Part shown: piece after piece, positions 35,472 to 45,146 of the stretch
Numbering within the stretch: position 1 is the first letter of the stretch
Layout of the letters: every line of letters starts with the position of its first letter
Source of the DNA: Flavobacteriaceae bacterium
GTDB taxonomy: Bacteria > Bacteroidota > Bacteroidia > Flavobacteriales > Flavobacteriaceae
Direction: 5' to 3'
NCBI GenBank assembly: GCA_027082925.1
Contig: JALWTD010000018.1
Coordinates: 124,001 to 188,000, forward strand
Length of the DNA stretch: 64,000 nucleotides
Position numbers and translations under genes: made by a program
Notes under the pieces: generated by a model
Seen by the model: the letters and a program-made list of their open reading frames with translations, nothing else
Databases searched by the model: none
Told to the model about the DNA's origin: nothing

Positions 35472-37073
35472 ATGAAAATATTATACCAATCAAGAAAGAA
35501 AATATTTTTTTTAAGTATGAAAAGTGTGAAGCAACACAGTCCATTGTCAAGATTAGTTATTAATAGTCTTGTTTTTCTTTTATTTTTCTCATTTAACTTA
35601 ACAGCCCAAGAAGGCGATGCAGCAAATGGAGAGAAGCTATTTAAATCTACTTGTGCAGCATGTCACAGGTTAGATAAAAAATTGGTAGGTCCTGCTTTAA
35701 AGGGAATTACAGAAAAAAGAGAACAAGATTGGTTAATTGCTTGGATTAAAGACAATCAAGGATTAATTAACTCGGGAGACAAGTTAGCGAAAGAAGTTTC
35801 AGAAAGTACACCTGCAGCGATGACAGCTAACCCTCAATTATCTGACCAAGATATTATTGATATTTTAGCGTACACTAAAGGAGAAAAAGCAGCCCCTAAA
35901 GCTGCAGCAGCTCAGGAAGTAGACCCTGGAGTTGGAAGAGGAAAGAAAGTTTTTAAAGCAAATTGTGCAGCTTGTCACAAGCTAAAAGGGAAACTCATTG
36001 GACCAGAGTTGTTCAAAATTGGAGACAAACGAGATCCAGATTGGTTAAAACTTTGGATTAAAGATAACAATGCTTTAGTAGCTTCTGGTGATAAGTTGGC
36101 GAAAGAAGTTTCAGAAAGTACACCAGCGGCAATGACACCGTTCCCTCAATTATCTGATCAAGATGTTGAAGATTTATTAAAGTACTTTGCAGTAGGTGAT
36201 GTAGCAAAAGCAACCACACCTGTAGCAACTTCTGATAATAAAGAAATGTTTAACAAACCAGGTTTAGGTGTTTGGACAACATTAGGATATACTATTTTAG
36301 CATTTATTTTACTTTCTTTAATTGTTGCAGCAACAACAAATAAGCGAGATTCTGAAGATACAGGTGATAGCATGTTAAAAACATTGTTTTTCAATCCTTT
36401 CTTACGTTTCTTATTGTTGATTTTTGTGTTATTAGGAGGTGCTTGGTTAACCTTTGGTTGGCTTATGCAAATAGATGTGAATGTTGGGTATCAACCAATT
36501 CAGCCAATTAAATTTTCTCACGCAGTGCATGCAGGAGATAATAAAATAGACTGTCAATATTGTCACTCTTCAGCTAAAAACAGTAAAACCTCAGGAGTTC
36601 CTTCTGCAAATGTGTGTATGAATTGTCATAAAACAATATCAGAATACAACGGACCTCTATTTGGTGGTAATACAAAAGAAGATTTGGATAAAGAAATTCA
36701 AAAAATATACGATGCTGTAGGTTGGGATAAAGAAAACTTGAAATATATAGAAGGTTATAAACAAAAACCGGTAAAATGGATTCGTATTCATAATTTGGCA
36801 GATTTCGTGAACTATAATCACTCTCAGCACGTAACAGTAGCTGGTGTAGCATGTCAAAAATGTCACGGTCCTGTTGAAACAATGCACGATATGAAACAAT
36901 TTTCTCCACTTACAATGGGTTGGTGTATTGACTGTCACAGGAATACAAAAGTTGATTTGACAGCGAATGGATATTACAAAAACATTCACGATCAGCTAGC
37001 TAAAAAATATGGAGTAAAAGAAGTGACTGAGGCTCAAATGGGAGGTTTAGAGTGTGGTAAATGTCACTATTAA
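35472..37073 (+). CDS. actA: Alternative complex III subunit ActA, multihaem cytochrome c with two extra N-terminal cytochrome domains, 533 aa
   Basis: The electron-carrying cytochrome of the quinol:cytochrome c oxidoreductase (ACIII). Seven CxxCH sites are present: Cys61, Cys165, then a C-terminal cluster at 361, 382, 461, 485 and 528. The last five correspond to the pentahaem ActA core. The first two lie in duplicated ~84-residue monohaem domains (53-136 and 157-240) that share KLAKEVSESTPAAMT. Two membrane helices (about 268-288 and 308-331) separate the halves. Residues 25-45 are a signal anchor; an alternative ATG at 35517 (residue 16) gives a more usual signal peptide. First gene of actABCDEF. 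Confidence 0.9.
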   Translation: MKILYQSRKKIFFLSMKSVKQHSPLSRLVINSLVFLLFFSFNLTAQEGDAANGEKLFKSTCAACHRLDKKLVGPALKGITEKREQDWLIAWIKDNQGLINSGDKLAKEVSESTPAAMTANPQLSDQDIIDILAYTKGEKAAPKAAAAQEVDPGVGRGKKVFKANCAACHKLKGKLIGPELFKIGDKRDPDWLKLWIKDNNALVASGDKLAKEVSESTPAAMTPFPQLSDQDVEDLLKYFAVGDVAKATTPVATSDNKEMFNKPGLGVWTTLGYTILAFILLSLIVAATTNKRDSEDTGDSMLKTLFFNPFLRFLLLIFVLLGGAWLTFGWLMQIDVNVGYQPIQPIKFSHAVHAGDNKIDCQYCHSSAKNSKTSGVPSANVCMNCHKTISEYNGPLFGGNTKEDLDKEIQKIYDAVGWDKENLKYIEGYKQKPVKWIRIHNLADFVNYNHSQHVTVAGVACQKCHGPVETMHDMKQFSPLTMGWCIDCHRNTKVDLTANGYYKNIHDQLAKKYGVKEVTEAQMGGLECGKCHY

Positions 37074-37099
37074 TTAATTACCAAGAAAACAAATAAAAA

Positions 37100-40000
37100 A
37101 TGGCATCAAACAAAAAATACTGGAAAAGTGTTGAAGAGCTAAAAGAAACTAGCCCTATTGTTGATACGTTAAAACATAACGAATTTGTTGATGAAATTCC
37201 AACAGATGAATTTTTAGCAGATAAAGAAACTTTAGAAACTTCATCAACAACACGTAGAGACTTTTTAAAATACGTAGGCTTTACAACCGCAGCAGCTTCA
37301 TTAGCTGCTTGTGAAGGACCTGTTGTAAAAACAATCCCTTATGTGATAAAGCCAGATGATATTATACCTGGTGTTGCAGATTATTACGCAACAACAATGG
37401 TTGATGGTTTTGATTTTGCAAATATTTTAGTAAAAGTTAGAGAAGGTCGCCCAATTAAAATTGAACCAAACAAAGAAGCCAATGGTAGTACAAATGCACG
37501 TGTTCAAGCATCGGTACTATCGTTGTACGATAGTCTTCGTTTAAAAGCTCCAAAAGCAAACGGTTCTGAAATTTCTTGGGAAGAAGCCGATAAGCAAATT
37601 GTAGCAAAATTAAATGAACTAAAAGAAGCCAATTCGCCAATTGTGGTTTTAACAAATACTTGTGCGAGTCCTTCAACTAAAAAATTAATTAACAAACTTG
37701 GAGATACCTACGGAAATGTTCAGCACGTAATATACGATGCAGTTTCTGAATCAGCAGCTTTAGATGCTTTTGAAACTATGTACGGAACAAGAGCATTGCC
37801 TGACTATAATTTAGAAAAAGCAGCTGTTATTGTTTCAATAGGTGCTGACTTTTTAGCCGATTGGCAAGGAGGCGGTTTTGATGTAGGATATGCTAAAGGA
37901 AGAATTCCTAAAAATGGTAAAATGTCACATCATATTCAGTTTGAATCAAATATGACATTAACTGGAGCGAATGCAGATAAGCGTGTAATGATGAAACCAT
38001 CGGCGCAAATTTCAACATTACTTAAAATTTATCAAGCTATTGTTAAAGGTGAAAGTACAGAACTTCCGGAAGCAGTTAAAAATGCAGTTAACCAGCTTAA
38101 AAAAGCAGGAAGTAAAGCTGTTGTTTTAACAGGTATTCAAGATAAAAATGCTCAACTATTGGCATTAGCCATAAATAAAGCACTTAATAGTGAAGTGATT
38201 GATGTAAATGCAATGAGAAATATTCGACACGGTAATGATGCGAAAGTTTCTCAACTGATTGCAGATATGAATGCAGGTAAAATAGGAGCTATTATTATTA
38301 ATAACGCAAATCCGGTATATACATTACCTAATGCAAAAGAATTTGTAGAAGGATTGAGTAAAGTAAAACTTTCTGTAGCATTTACAATGCAAGATAACGA
38401 AACTGCAAATGCAGTACAGTTTGCATTAGCAACACCTCATTATTTAGAATCTTGGGGAGATGCTGTAATTAAGAAAGGACATTATAGCTTAATTCAACCA
38501 ACAATTCAACCATTATTTAAAACACGTCAATTCCAAGACGCTTTATTAGTGTGGACAGGTAGCAATACTTCATATTACGATTTCATTAAAGAATCGTGGA
38601 AATCAAATGTGTTAGATGGAAATAAATCGTGGAATCAAGCTTTACATGATGGAATTTATGTAAAAGAAACAACAGGAACAGTAGAAGCTGTTGATGTTGA
38701 TACCGATGCAGCAGCAAAAGCACTTTCAGAAGTAAAAGGTAGCGATTTTGAACTAACCTTATATACAAAAGTAAGTTTAGGTGACGGACAAATGGCAAAC
38801 AATCCTTGGTTACAAGAAATGCCAGACCCAATAACCAGAGCTTCTTGGGATAATTACATAACAATGTCTAAAGCTGATGCAGAAAAACTAGGTGTTGTAA
38901 ATATTCATGTAGCAAATGGAGCTTTAAACGGAAGTTATGTTGAAGTAACAGTAAATGGAGTAAAAGAAGTATTACCTGTAATCATTCAACCAGGACAAGC
39001 AAAAGGCTCTTTAGGTTTAGCTTTGGGTTACGGACGTAAACAAGGTTTAAAAGAAGAAATGCAGACCGGTAAGAATGCTTACCAATTCTATAAAAATTTC
39101 CAAAACAATCAATTTGATGTGACTGTAAAATTAGTGTCAGGTGAACATGAGTTTGCTTGCGTTCAGTTGCAAAACACATTAATGGGTAGAGGAGATATAG
39201 TTAAAGAAACAACATTAGATACATTTAATAATACAGCTTTAGATCCTAAGGAAACTTGGAATAAAGTAGCTGTAGTTTCTCTAGATCATAAAGAAGTTGA
39301 AGCAACAAAAGTTGACTTATGGGATTCGTTTGACAGATCAATAGGACACCACTTTAACTTGTCTATTGATTTAAATGCTTGTACCGGTTGTGGAGCTTGT
39401 GTAATTGCTTGTCATGCAGAAAATAATGTACCTGTAGTTGGAAAAAGAGAAATTAGAGTTTCTAGAGATATGCACTGGTTACGAATTGACCGATACTATT
39501 CTCACGAAGAAGATTTTGCAGGAGATGTAGAATTAAAAGAAAACAGTTCAGGAGTTATTGGATATAAAGAAACAATGTCTTCTTTAGAAGATCCTTCAGA
39601 AAATCCTTCAGTAGTATTTCAACCCGTTATGTGTCAGCACTGTAATCACGCACCTTGTGAAACAGTATGTCCTGTTGCAGCAACATCTCACGGTCGTCAA
39701 GGTCAAAACCACATGGCGTACAACAGATGTGTTGGAACACGTTACTGCGCAAACAACTGCCCTTACAAAGTACGTAGATTTAACTGGTTCAATTACCCTG
39801 AAAATGATGAGTTTGATTACTACATGAATGATGATCTAGGTAAAATGGTATTAAACCCAGATGTTACAATTAGATCAAGAGGGGTTATGGAAAAATGTTC
39901 ATTATGTATGCAAATGACACAAGCTACCATACTAAAAGCTAAAAAAGAAGGACGACCTGTAAACACTGATGAGTTTGAGGTTGCTTGTTCAAACGCTTGT

Positions 40001-40156
40001 AGTACCGGAGCTATGGTATTTGGAGATGTAAATAATGAAAATGATACCGTTACTGAATTAGTAAAAGATAAAAGAGCTTATCATTTATTAGAGCATGTAG
40101 GAACAAAACCTAACGTGGTTTATCAAGTGAAAGTTAGAAATATACAAGAAGCATAA
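37100..40156 (+). CDS. actB: Alternative complex III subunit ActB, iron-sulfur protein, 1018 aa
   Basis: The large peripheral ACIII subunit, a fusion of a molybdopterin-oxidoreductase-like domain and a ferredoxin-type domain. An internal twin-arginine signal (TTRRDFLKYVGF, Arg52-Arg53) is followed by a lipobox-like SLAACEG (Cys71), suggesting Tat export and lipid attachment. The catalytic-like part (~75-740) has no Mo-ligand residue that I can identify. The C-terminal ~260 residues hold the cluster ligands: CTGCGACVIACHAENN, CQHCNHAPCETVCP, CVGTRYCANNCPYK, and CSLC with CSNAC. These fit three [4Fe-4S] and one [3Fe-4S] cluster. It is 26 bp after actA. Confidence 0.93.
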   Translation: MASNKKYWKSVEELKETSPIVDTLKHNEFVDEIPTDEFLADKETLETSSTTRRDFLKYVGFTTAAASLAACEGPVVKTIPYVIKPDDIIPGVADYYATTMVDGFDFANILVKVREGRPIKIEPNKEANGSTNARVQASVLSLYDSLRLKAPKANGSEISWEEADKQIVAKLNELKEANSPIVVLTNTCASPSTKKLINKLGDTYGNVQHVIYDAVSESAALDAFETMYGTRALPDYNLEKAAVIVSIGADFLADWQGGGFDVGYAKGRIPKNGKMSHHIQFESNMTLTGANADKRVMMKPSAQISTLLKIYQAIVKGESTELPEAVKNAVNQLKKAGSKAVVLTGIQDKNAQLLALAINKALNSEVIDVNAMRNIRHGNDAKVSQLIADMNAGKIGAIIINNANPVYTLPNAKEFVEGLSKVKLSVAFTMQDNETANAVQFALATPHYLESWGDAVIKKGHYSLIQPTIQPLFKTRQFQDALLVWTGSNTSYYDFIKESWKSNVLDGNKSWNQALHDGIYVKETTGTVEAVDVDTDAAAKALSEVKGSDFELTLYTKVSLGDGQMANNPWLQEMPDPITRASWDNYITMSKADAEKLGVVNIHVANGALNGSYVEVTVNGVKEVLPVIIQPGQAKGSLGLALGYGRKQGLKEEMQTGKNAYQFYKNFQNNQFDVTVKLVSGEHEFACVQLQNTLMGRGDIVKETTLDTFNNTALDPKETWNKVAVVSLDHKEVEATKVDLWDSFDRSIGHHFNLSIDLNACTGCGACVIACHAENNVPVVGKREIRVSRDMHWLRIDRYYSHEEDFAGDVELKENSSGVIGYKETMSSLEDPSENPSVVFQPVMCQHCNHAPCETVCPVAATSHGRQGQNHMAYNRCVGTRYCANNCPYKVRRFNWFNYPENDEFDYYMNDDLGKMVLNPDVTIRSRGVMEKCSLCMQMTQATILKAKKEGRPVNTDEFEVACSNACSTGAMVFGDVNNENDTVTELVKDKRAYHLLEHVGTKPNVVYQVKVRNIQEA

Positions 40157-40191
40157 AAATAATATTAATAGATAATAATTAAATAAGAATT

Positions 40192-41583
40192 ATGTCGTCT
40201 CATTACGAAGCACCTATTAGAAGACCTTTAATCATTGGAGATAAAAGTTACCATGATATTACAGTTGATGTAGCCGCTCCAGTTGAAGGTAAAGCAAATA
40301 AGTTATGGTGGACAGCTTTTACAATTGCCTTATTGGCATTCCTTTGGGGATTGGGAGCTATCATTTACACTATTGGAACAGGAATTGGAGTTTGGGGATT
40401 AAATAAAACCGTTGGATGGGCTTGGGATATTACCAACTTTGTATGGTGGGTAGGTATCGGTCACGCCGGTACATTAATCTCTGCAGTACTACTGTTATTC
40501 CGTCAAAAATGGAGAATGGGTATTAACAGGTCAGCAGAAGCTATGACCATATTTTCTGTTGTTCAAGCAGGATTGTTCCCAGTAATTCACATGGGGCGTG
40601 TTTGGAACGCTCACTTTGTACTTCCATTACCAAACCAATTTGGAACATTATGGACTAACTTTAACTCGCCTCTACTATGGGACGTGTTTGCAATATCAAC
40701 CTATTTATCAGTATCTCTTGTTTTTTGGTGGACTGGTCTTTTACCTGATTTTGCAATGTTACGTGATAGAGCAATAAAACCATTTCAAAAGAAAATTTAT
40801 AGTTTACTAAGTTTTGGTTGGACAGGTAGAGCAAAAGATTGGCAACGTTTTGAAGAAGTTTCTCTTGTGTTAGCAGGATTGGCAACACCGTTGGTACTTT
40901 CGGTACATACAATTGTATCATTTGACTTTGCGACATCAGTTATTCCAGGGTGGCATACAACAATTTTCCCTCCATACTTTGTGGCTGGAGCTGTCTTTTC
41001 AGGATTTGCAATGGTAAATACATTGCTTATTATTATGAGAAAAGTATCAAACTTAGAAGCATATATTACCGAGCAACATATTGAATTAATGAATATTGTA
41101 ATTATGATTACAGGTTCTATTGTTGGATGTGCTTATATAACAGAGTTATTTATCGCATGGTATTCTGGAGTAGAATACGAACAATATGCGTTTTTAAATA
41201 GAGCGACAGGACCTTATTGGTGGGCTTATTTACTTATGATGAGTTGTAACGTATTCTCACCTCAATTTATGTGGTCTAAAAAATTAAGAACAAGCATCAC
41301 ATTCTCATTTATAATTTCTATAGTTGTAAACATAGGAATGTGGTTTGAAAGATTTGTAATTATTGTAACTTCATTACATAGAGATTATTTACCTTCATCT
41401 TGGACAATGTTCTCTCCTACATTTGTTGATATAGGAATTTACGTTGGAACTATCGGATTTTTCTTTGTTTTATTCTTATTATATGCAAGAACATTCCCTG
41501 TAATAGCACAAGCAGAGGTAAAATCTATTTTGAAGTCATCAGGTGAAAAATTTAAACAATTAAGAGACGGAAATCATGAGTAA
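40192..41583 (+). CDS. actC: Alternative complex III subunit ActC (NrfD/PsrC-type), 463 aa
   Basis: A membrane subunit of ACIII with ten predicted helices. It contains a quinol-binding site related to polysulfide reductase PsrC/NrfD. Family features are VWWVGIGHAGTLISA near residue 85, HMGRVWNAHFVLPLPN near 132, and RFEEVSLVLAGLATPLVLSVHT near 222. WERFVIIVTSLHRDYLPSSW follows near 385. The end overlaps actD by 8 bp, so translation is coupled. Confidence 0.94.
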   Translation: MSSHYEAPIRRPLIIGDKSYHDITVDVAAPVEGKANKLWWTAFTIALLAFLWGLGAIIYTIGTGIGVWGLNKTVGWAWDITNFVWWVGIGHAGTLISAVLLLFRQKWRMGINRSAEAMTIFSVVQAGLFPVIHMGRVWNAHFVLPLPNQFGTLWTNFNSPLLWDVFAISTYLSVSLVFWWTGLLPDFAMLRDRAIKPFQKKIYSLLSFGWTGRAKDWQRFEEVSLVLAGLATPLVLSVHTIVSFDFATSVIPGWHTTIFPPYFVAGAVFSGFAMVNTLLIIMRKVSNLEAYITEQHIELMNIVIMITGSIVGCAYITELFIAWYSGVEYEQYAFLNRATGPYWWAYLLMMSCNVFSPQFMWSKKLRTSITFSFIISIVVNIGMWFERFVIIVTSLHRDYLPSSWTMFSPTFVDIGIYVGTIGFFFVLFLLYARTFPVIAQAEVKSILKSSGEKFKQLRDGNHE

Positions 41584-42103
41584 TAAAGTAGTACAAGCAA
41601 TGTATAATGATGATGATATCCTTATGGATGCTGTAAAAGCAGTTCGTGAAGCAAATCATCATATAGAAGAAGTATATACACCATTCCCAGTTCATGGTTT
41701 AGATAAAGCAATGGGCTTAAAAGGTACTCGTATTGCAATAACAGCTTTTATGTACGGATGTGTTGGTTTGGCATTTGCAATTTGGATGATGAATTATATG
41801 ATGATTCAAGATTGGCCTCAAGATATTGGAGGAAAACCAAGTTTTAGCTTCGCAGCTAACTCACCTGCTTTTGTACCTATTATGTTTGAATTAACAGTAT
41901 TTTTTGCAGCACATTTAATGGTAATTACCTTTTATATGCGTAGTAAATTATGGCCGTTTAAAAAGGCAGAAAATCCAGATCCAAGAACTACAGATGATAT
42001 GTTTGTAATGGAAGTAGCTGTTGATGGAGATGAAAATGAATTAGTTTCTTTTTTAGAAAAAACAGGAACAGTTGAAATTAAAGTAACTGAAAAGCATTAT
42101 TAA
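41576..42103 (+). CDS. actD: Alternative complex III subunit ActD (DUF3341), 175 aa
   Basis: A small two-helix membrane subunit of ACIII. Signatures are ADDDILMDAVKAVR-like DDDILMDAVKAVREA near the start, YTPFPVHGLDKAMGLK near 36, then helices at ~57-77 and ~100-120 and ENPDPRTTDDMFVMEV near 132. It starts inside the actC coding region and ends one base before the actE ATG, so it belongs to the coupled core of the operon. Confidence 0.93.
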   Translation: MSNKVVQAMYNDDDILMDAVKAVREANHHIEEVYTPFPVHGLDKAMGLKGTRIAITAFMYGCVGLAFAIWMMNYMMIQDWPQDIGGKPSFSFAANSPAFVPIMFELTVFFAAHLMVITFYMRSKLWPFKKAENPDPRTTDDMFVMEVAVDGDENELVSFLEKTGTVEIKVTEKHY

Positions 42104-42104
42104 A

Positions 42105-42659
42105 ATGAAAAACATTTTAAAAATTACATTCGCATTGGCTTTCTTATTTACAATGTCATCTTGTTGGGGTGATAAAACAAAGCCTAATTATCAATATATG
42201 CCTGATATGTACAAACCGGTAGGTTATGAAACATACTCGCAAAATCCTAATTTTGCAAATGGAATGACCTCGCAATTACCAGTAAAAGGAACAATTGCAA
42301 GAGGACAAGTTCCTTATGAGTACGAAAATACACCTGAAGGTTATGAATTAGCAAAGGCAGAGTTGAAAAATCCGCTAGAAATAAATGAAAAAAACTTAGC
42401 AAGCGGAAAAAAACTATACGATATTAATTGTGCTGTTTGTCACGGTAAAAAAGGACAAGGAGATGGCGTACTCGTTCAACGAGAAAAGTTTTTGGGAGTT
42501 CCAAATTACAAGGATAGACAAATTACAGAAGGAAGTATTTATCACGTAATTATGTACGGGAGAAATATGATGGGATCACACGCATCTCAGTTAAAAGCGA
42601 AAGAACGTTGGCAAATTACAATGTACGTTCAAAAGCTAAGAAGCGATTTATTAAAATAA
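42105..42659 (+). CDS. actE: Alternative complex III subunit ActE, monohaem cytochrome c lipoprotein, 184 aa
   Basis: An envelope cytochrome c of ACIII. The signal peptide ends in a lipobox (MSSCWGD, Cys20). PDMYKPVGYETY near residue 32 is typical of the subunit. The haem motif CAVCHGKKGQGDG lies near 109, with a likely axial Met in YGRNMMGSHASQL near 150. It is one base after actD. Confidence 0.93.
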   Translation: MKNILKITFALAFLFTMSSCWGDKTKPNYQYMPDMYKPVGYETYSQNPNFANGMTSQLPVKGTIARGQVPYEYENTPEGYELAKAELKNPLEINEKNLASGKKLYDINCAVCHGKKGQGDGVLVQREKFLGVPNYKDRQITEGSIYHVIMYGRNMMGSHASQLKAKERWQITMYVQKLRSDLLK

Positions 42660-42687
42660 CACCTTTACTAAGATAGAATTTAAAAAT

Positions 42688-44007
42688 ATGTATACCTTTT
42701 CAAGTAAATTAAAAACGTTTTCATTTGCCTTAATGATTGTAGGGCTATTAGGTGTTGCTTACGGTTTTTTATCTACACCAAGTTCAGTAGAAGATGTTAA
42801 AGTAATGTTGCAAGAAAGCGGTGCTCACGGAGAAGTAGCACAAAGTAATGAACATAGTGCAAGCGATAAAGTTCAAGCCGAAGAAAATACACATTCAACA
42901 GATGAGCACGCAACTCATGTATTCCATTTATTAAAGAATAAACCTTGGTCTGCCTTATACGTAGCTTTGTTTTTCTTTTTTATGTTAGCATTTGCGACAT
43001 TGGCTTTTTATGCAATTCAACATGCATCTCAAGCAGGATGGCCCATTGTATTATTTAGAGTTATGGAAGCAATAACAGGTTATTTACCTGTAGGAGCTGT
43101 ATTGTTATTTGTATTTTTTGTGTTATCATCACTACATATGAATCACTTATTTATATGGATGGATCCTGAAGTTGTTGCAAATGATGAACTAATTCAAGCA
43201 AAAAGCGGATATTTAAATGTTCCATTTTTCCTAATCAGAGCAGCAATTTATATTATAGGTTGGGTTGCTTACAGACAGTACTCTAGAAAATTGTCTATAG
43301 CGCAAGATAACGCAAGCGATTTAACAAACTACACCAAACTATTCAAATCTTCAGCAGCATTTTTGGTTTTCTTTTTAGTTACAGAATCAATGATGTCGTG
43401 GGACTGGATTATGTCTTTAGATCCACACTGGTTTAGTACTTTATTTGGATGGTATGTTTTCTCTAGTATGATTGTTTCTGCAATTACAACAATAGCATTA
43501 ATAACAATATACTTAAAAGGAAAAGGATATTTAGAATTTGTAAATAACAGTCATTTACATGATTTGGCTAAGTATATGTTCGGGTTTAGTATCTTCTGGA
43601 CCTATTTATGGTTTTCTCAGTTTATGTTAATTTGGTATGCTGATATACCTGAAGAAGTAACTTATTTTGTAACTAGATTTGGAGAATACAACCTTCCTTT
43701 CTTAGGAATGGTAGCTTTAAACTTTGTATTCCCTTTATTGGTTTTAATGAACAGTGACTACAAAAGAGTTCCTTGGTTTATTGTTACAACCGGAATTATT
43801 ATATTAATAGGACACTACATAGATATTTTTGTAATGGTAATGCCTGCAACTGTTGGAGATCAATGGTTTATAGGAATTCCTGAAATAGGATCAATATTAT
43901 TTGTTTTAGGACTATTTATTTACGTCGTATTTACAACATTAACCAAAGCACCTTTACTAGCAAAAGGAAATCCTTTCGCTAAAGAAAGTGAGCAATATCA
44001 TTACTAA
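42688..44007 (+). CDS. actF: Alternative complex III subunit ActF, 439 aa
   Basis: An integral membrane subunit structurally paralogous to ActC, with about ten helices. A His-rich hydrophilic loop (about 45-75) separates helix one from the rest. Characteristic stretches are ESMMSWDWIMSLDPHWFSTLF near 232, then HDLAKYMFGFSIFWTYLWFSQ and LIWYADIPEEV. The gene closes the act operon: a strong terminator begins 27 bp after the stop, so the oxidase genes downstream have their own promoter. Confidence 0.93.
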   Translation: MYTFSSKLKTFSFALMIVGLLGVAYGFLSTPSSVEDVKVMLQESGAHGEVAQSNEHSASDKVQAEENTHSTDEHATHVFHLLKNKPWSALYVALFFFFMLAFATLAFYAIQHASQAGWPIVLFRVMEAITGYLPVGAVLLFVFFVLSSLHMNHLFIWMDPEVVANDELIQAKSGYLNVPFFLIRAAIYIIGWVAYRQYSRKLSIAQDNASDLTNYTKLFKSSAAFLVFFLVTESMMSWDWIMSLDPHWFSTLFGWYVFSSMIVSAITTIALITIYLKGKGYLEFVNNSHLHDLAKYMFGFSIFWTYLWFSQFMLIWYADIPEEVTYFVTRFGEYNLPFLGMVALNFVFPLLVLMNSDYKRVPWFIVTTGIIILIGHYIDIFVMVMPATVGDQWFIGIPEIGSILFVLGLFIYVVFTTLTKAPLLAKGNPFAKESEQYHY

Positions 44008-44033
44008 AAACTAAAATTTTATATTTTAAAGAG

Positions 44034-44064
44034 TCCTGAATACAAATTATTCAGGATTTTTTTT
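44034..44064 (+). terminator. act operon terminator
   Basis: TCCTGAATA (44034-44042), loop CAAAT, TATTCAGGA (44048-44056), then eight T. Confidence 0.9.
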
Positions 44065-44071
44065 ATATTTG
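44064..44071 (+). promoter_or_regulatory. Cytochrome oxidase promoter -7 element
   Basis: TATATTTG directly abuts the T run of the act terminator and lies 26 bp before the ctaC ATG. No TTG is found at -33. Confidence 0.5.
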
Positions 44072-44097
44072 ACACCACTAAACACTAACTAAAAAAC

Positions 44098-45105
44098 ATG
44101 ACAGCATTACTTTATATTATACTGGCAGTTGTTGTTGCCGTAGCTATATGGCAAGTTGCAGGTATACTTAATTTAAAAGGCGTAATAGCGACAGAGAAAG
44201 ACAACAATACTCAAGGAATTTTATTTGCACTTTTTGGTGTATTTTTTTACGGACTGATGATATTTTCTTTTGTAAAGTACTCAGTAGTTCTTTTACCTGA
44301 TGCCGCTTCAGAAGAAGGAAGTAAAATTGAAACCTTGTACATAGTTACCATGCTTTTAATCCTGTTTGTACAAGCAATTACACAATTTTTACTTTTCTTT
44401 TTTGCTTTTAAATATAGAGGAGTTAAAGGAAGAAAAGCACTTTTTTATGCCGATAGTCATAAACTTGAAATGATTTGGACTATTGTACCAGCAGTTGTTC
44501 TTTCAGGATTGGTATTATATGGTTTATCAGTATGGAATAACGTTATGGATGCTTCAGATGCCGAAAATCCACTTATTGTAGAAATATACGCAAAACAGTT
44601 TCAATGGGAAGCAAGATATGCCGGAGAAGATAATGAATTAGGTAGAGCTAATGTTCGAAATATAAAAGGCGTAAACACAATGGGTGTTGATGTAACCGAT
44701 GAACATGCTAGTGATGATGTGCCTACAAGAGAATTGCACTTACCAAAAGGACGTAAAGTAATTTTTAAATTTAGATCTCAAGATGTACTACACTCTGCTT
44801 ATATGCCTCACTTTAGAGCACAAATGAATTGCGTTCCAGGAATGGTTACTCAATTTGCATTTACACCGTCTCTAACTACAAAAGAGATGAGACAGAATGA
44901 AGCAACCATAGCAAAAGTTGAAGGAATTAATAAAATTAGAGCTGAAAAAGGAGAAGATCCTTATGAATTTGATTACCTATTATTGTGTAATAAAATATGT
45001 GGTTCTTCACACTATAATATGCAAATGAAAATTATTGTTGAAGAAGAAGATGAATTCAACAGTTGGATAAAAAGTCAAAAAACAATAGCTCAAATTATTC
45101 AATAA
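44098..45105 (+). CDS. ctaC: Cytochrome c oxidase subunit II, 335 aa
   Basis: The CuA-bearing subunit that receives electrons from cytochrome c. Helix one is at ~3-22, and two further helices at ~42-62 and ~76-103 include the subunit II hairpin. The cupredoxin domain (~150-335) has the CuA ligands: LHSAYMPHFRAQ (His), then CNKICGSSHYNMQMK near residue 299, which supplies both Cys, His and Met. KQFQWEARYAG is the conserved aromatic patch. No haem c domain is fused, so this is aa3-type rather than caa3. Subunit I follows after 41 bp. Confidence 0.96.
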   Translation: MTALLYIILAVVVAVAIWQVAGILNLKGVIATEKDNNTQGILFALFGVFFYGLMIFSFVKYSVVLLPDAASEEGSKIETLYIVTMLLILFVQAITQFLLFFFAFKYRGVKGRKALFYADSHKLEMIWTIVPAVVLSGLVLYGLSVWNNVMDASDAENPLIVEIYAKQFQWEARYAGEDNELGRANVRNIKGVNTMGVDVTDEHASDDVPTRELHLPKGRKVIFKFRSQDVLHSAYMPHFRAQMNCVPGMVTQFAFTPSLTTKEMRQNEATIAKVEGINKIRAEKGEDPYEFDYLLLCNKICGSSHYNMQMKIIVEEEDEFNSWIKSQKTIAQIIQ

Positions 45106-45146
45106 AACAAAATTAACTTACCGCACTACTAACAAAATTTAAGAAT

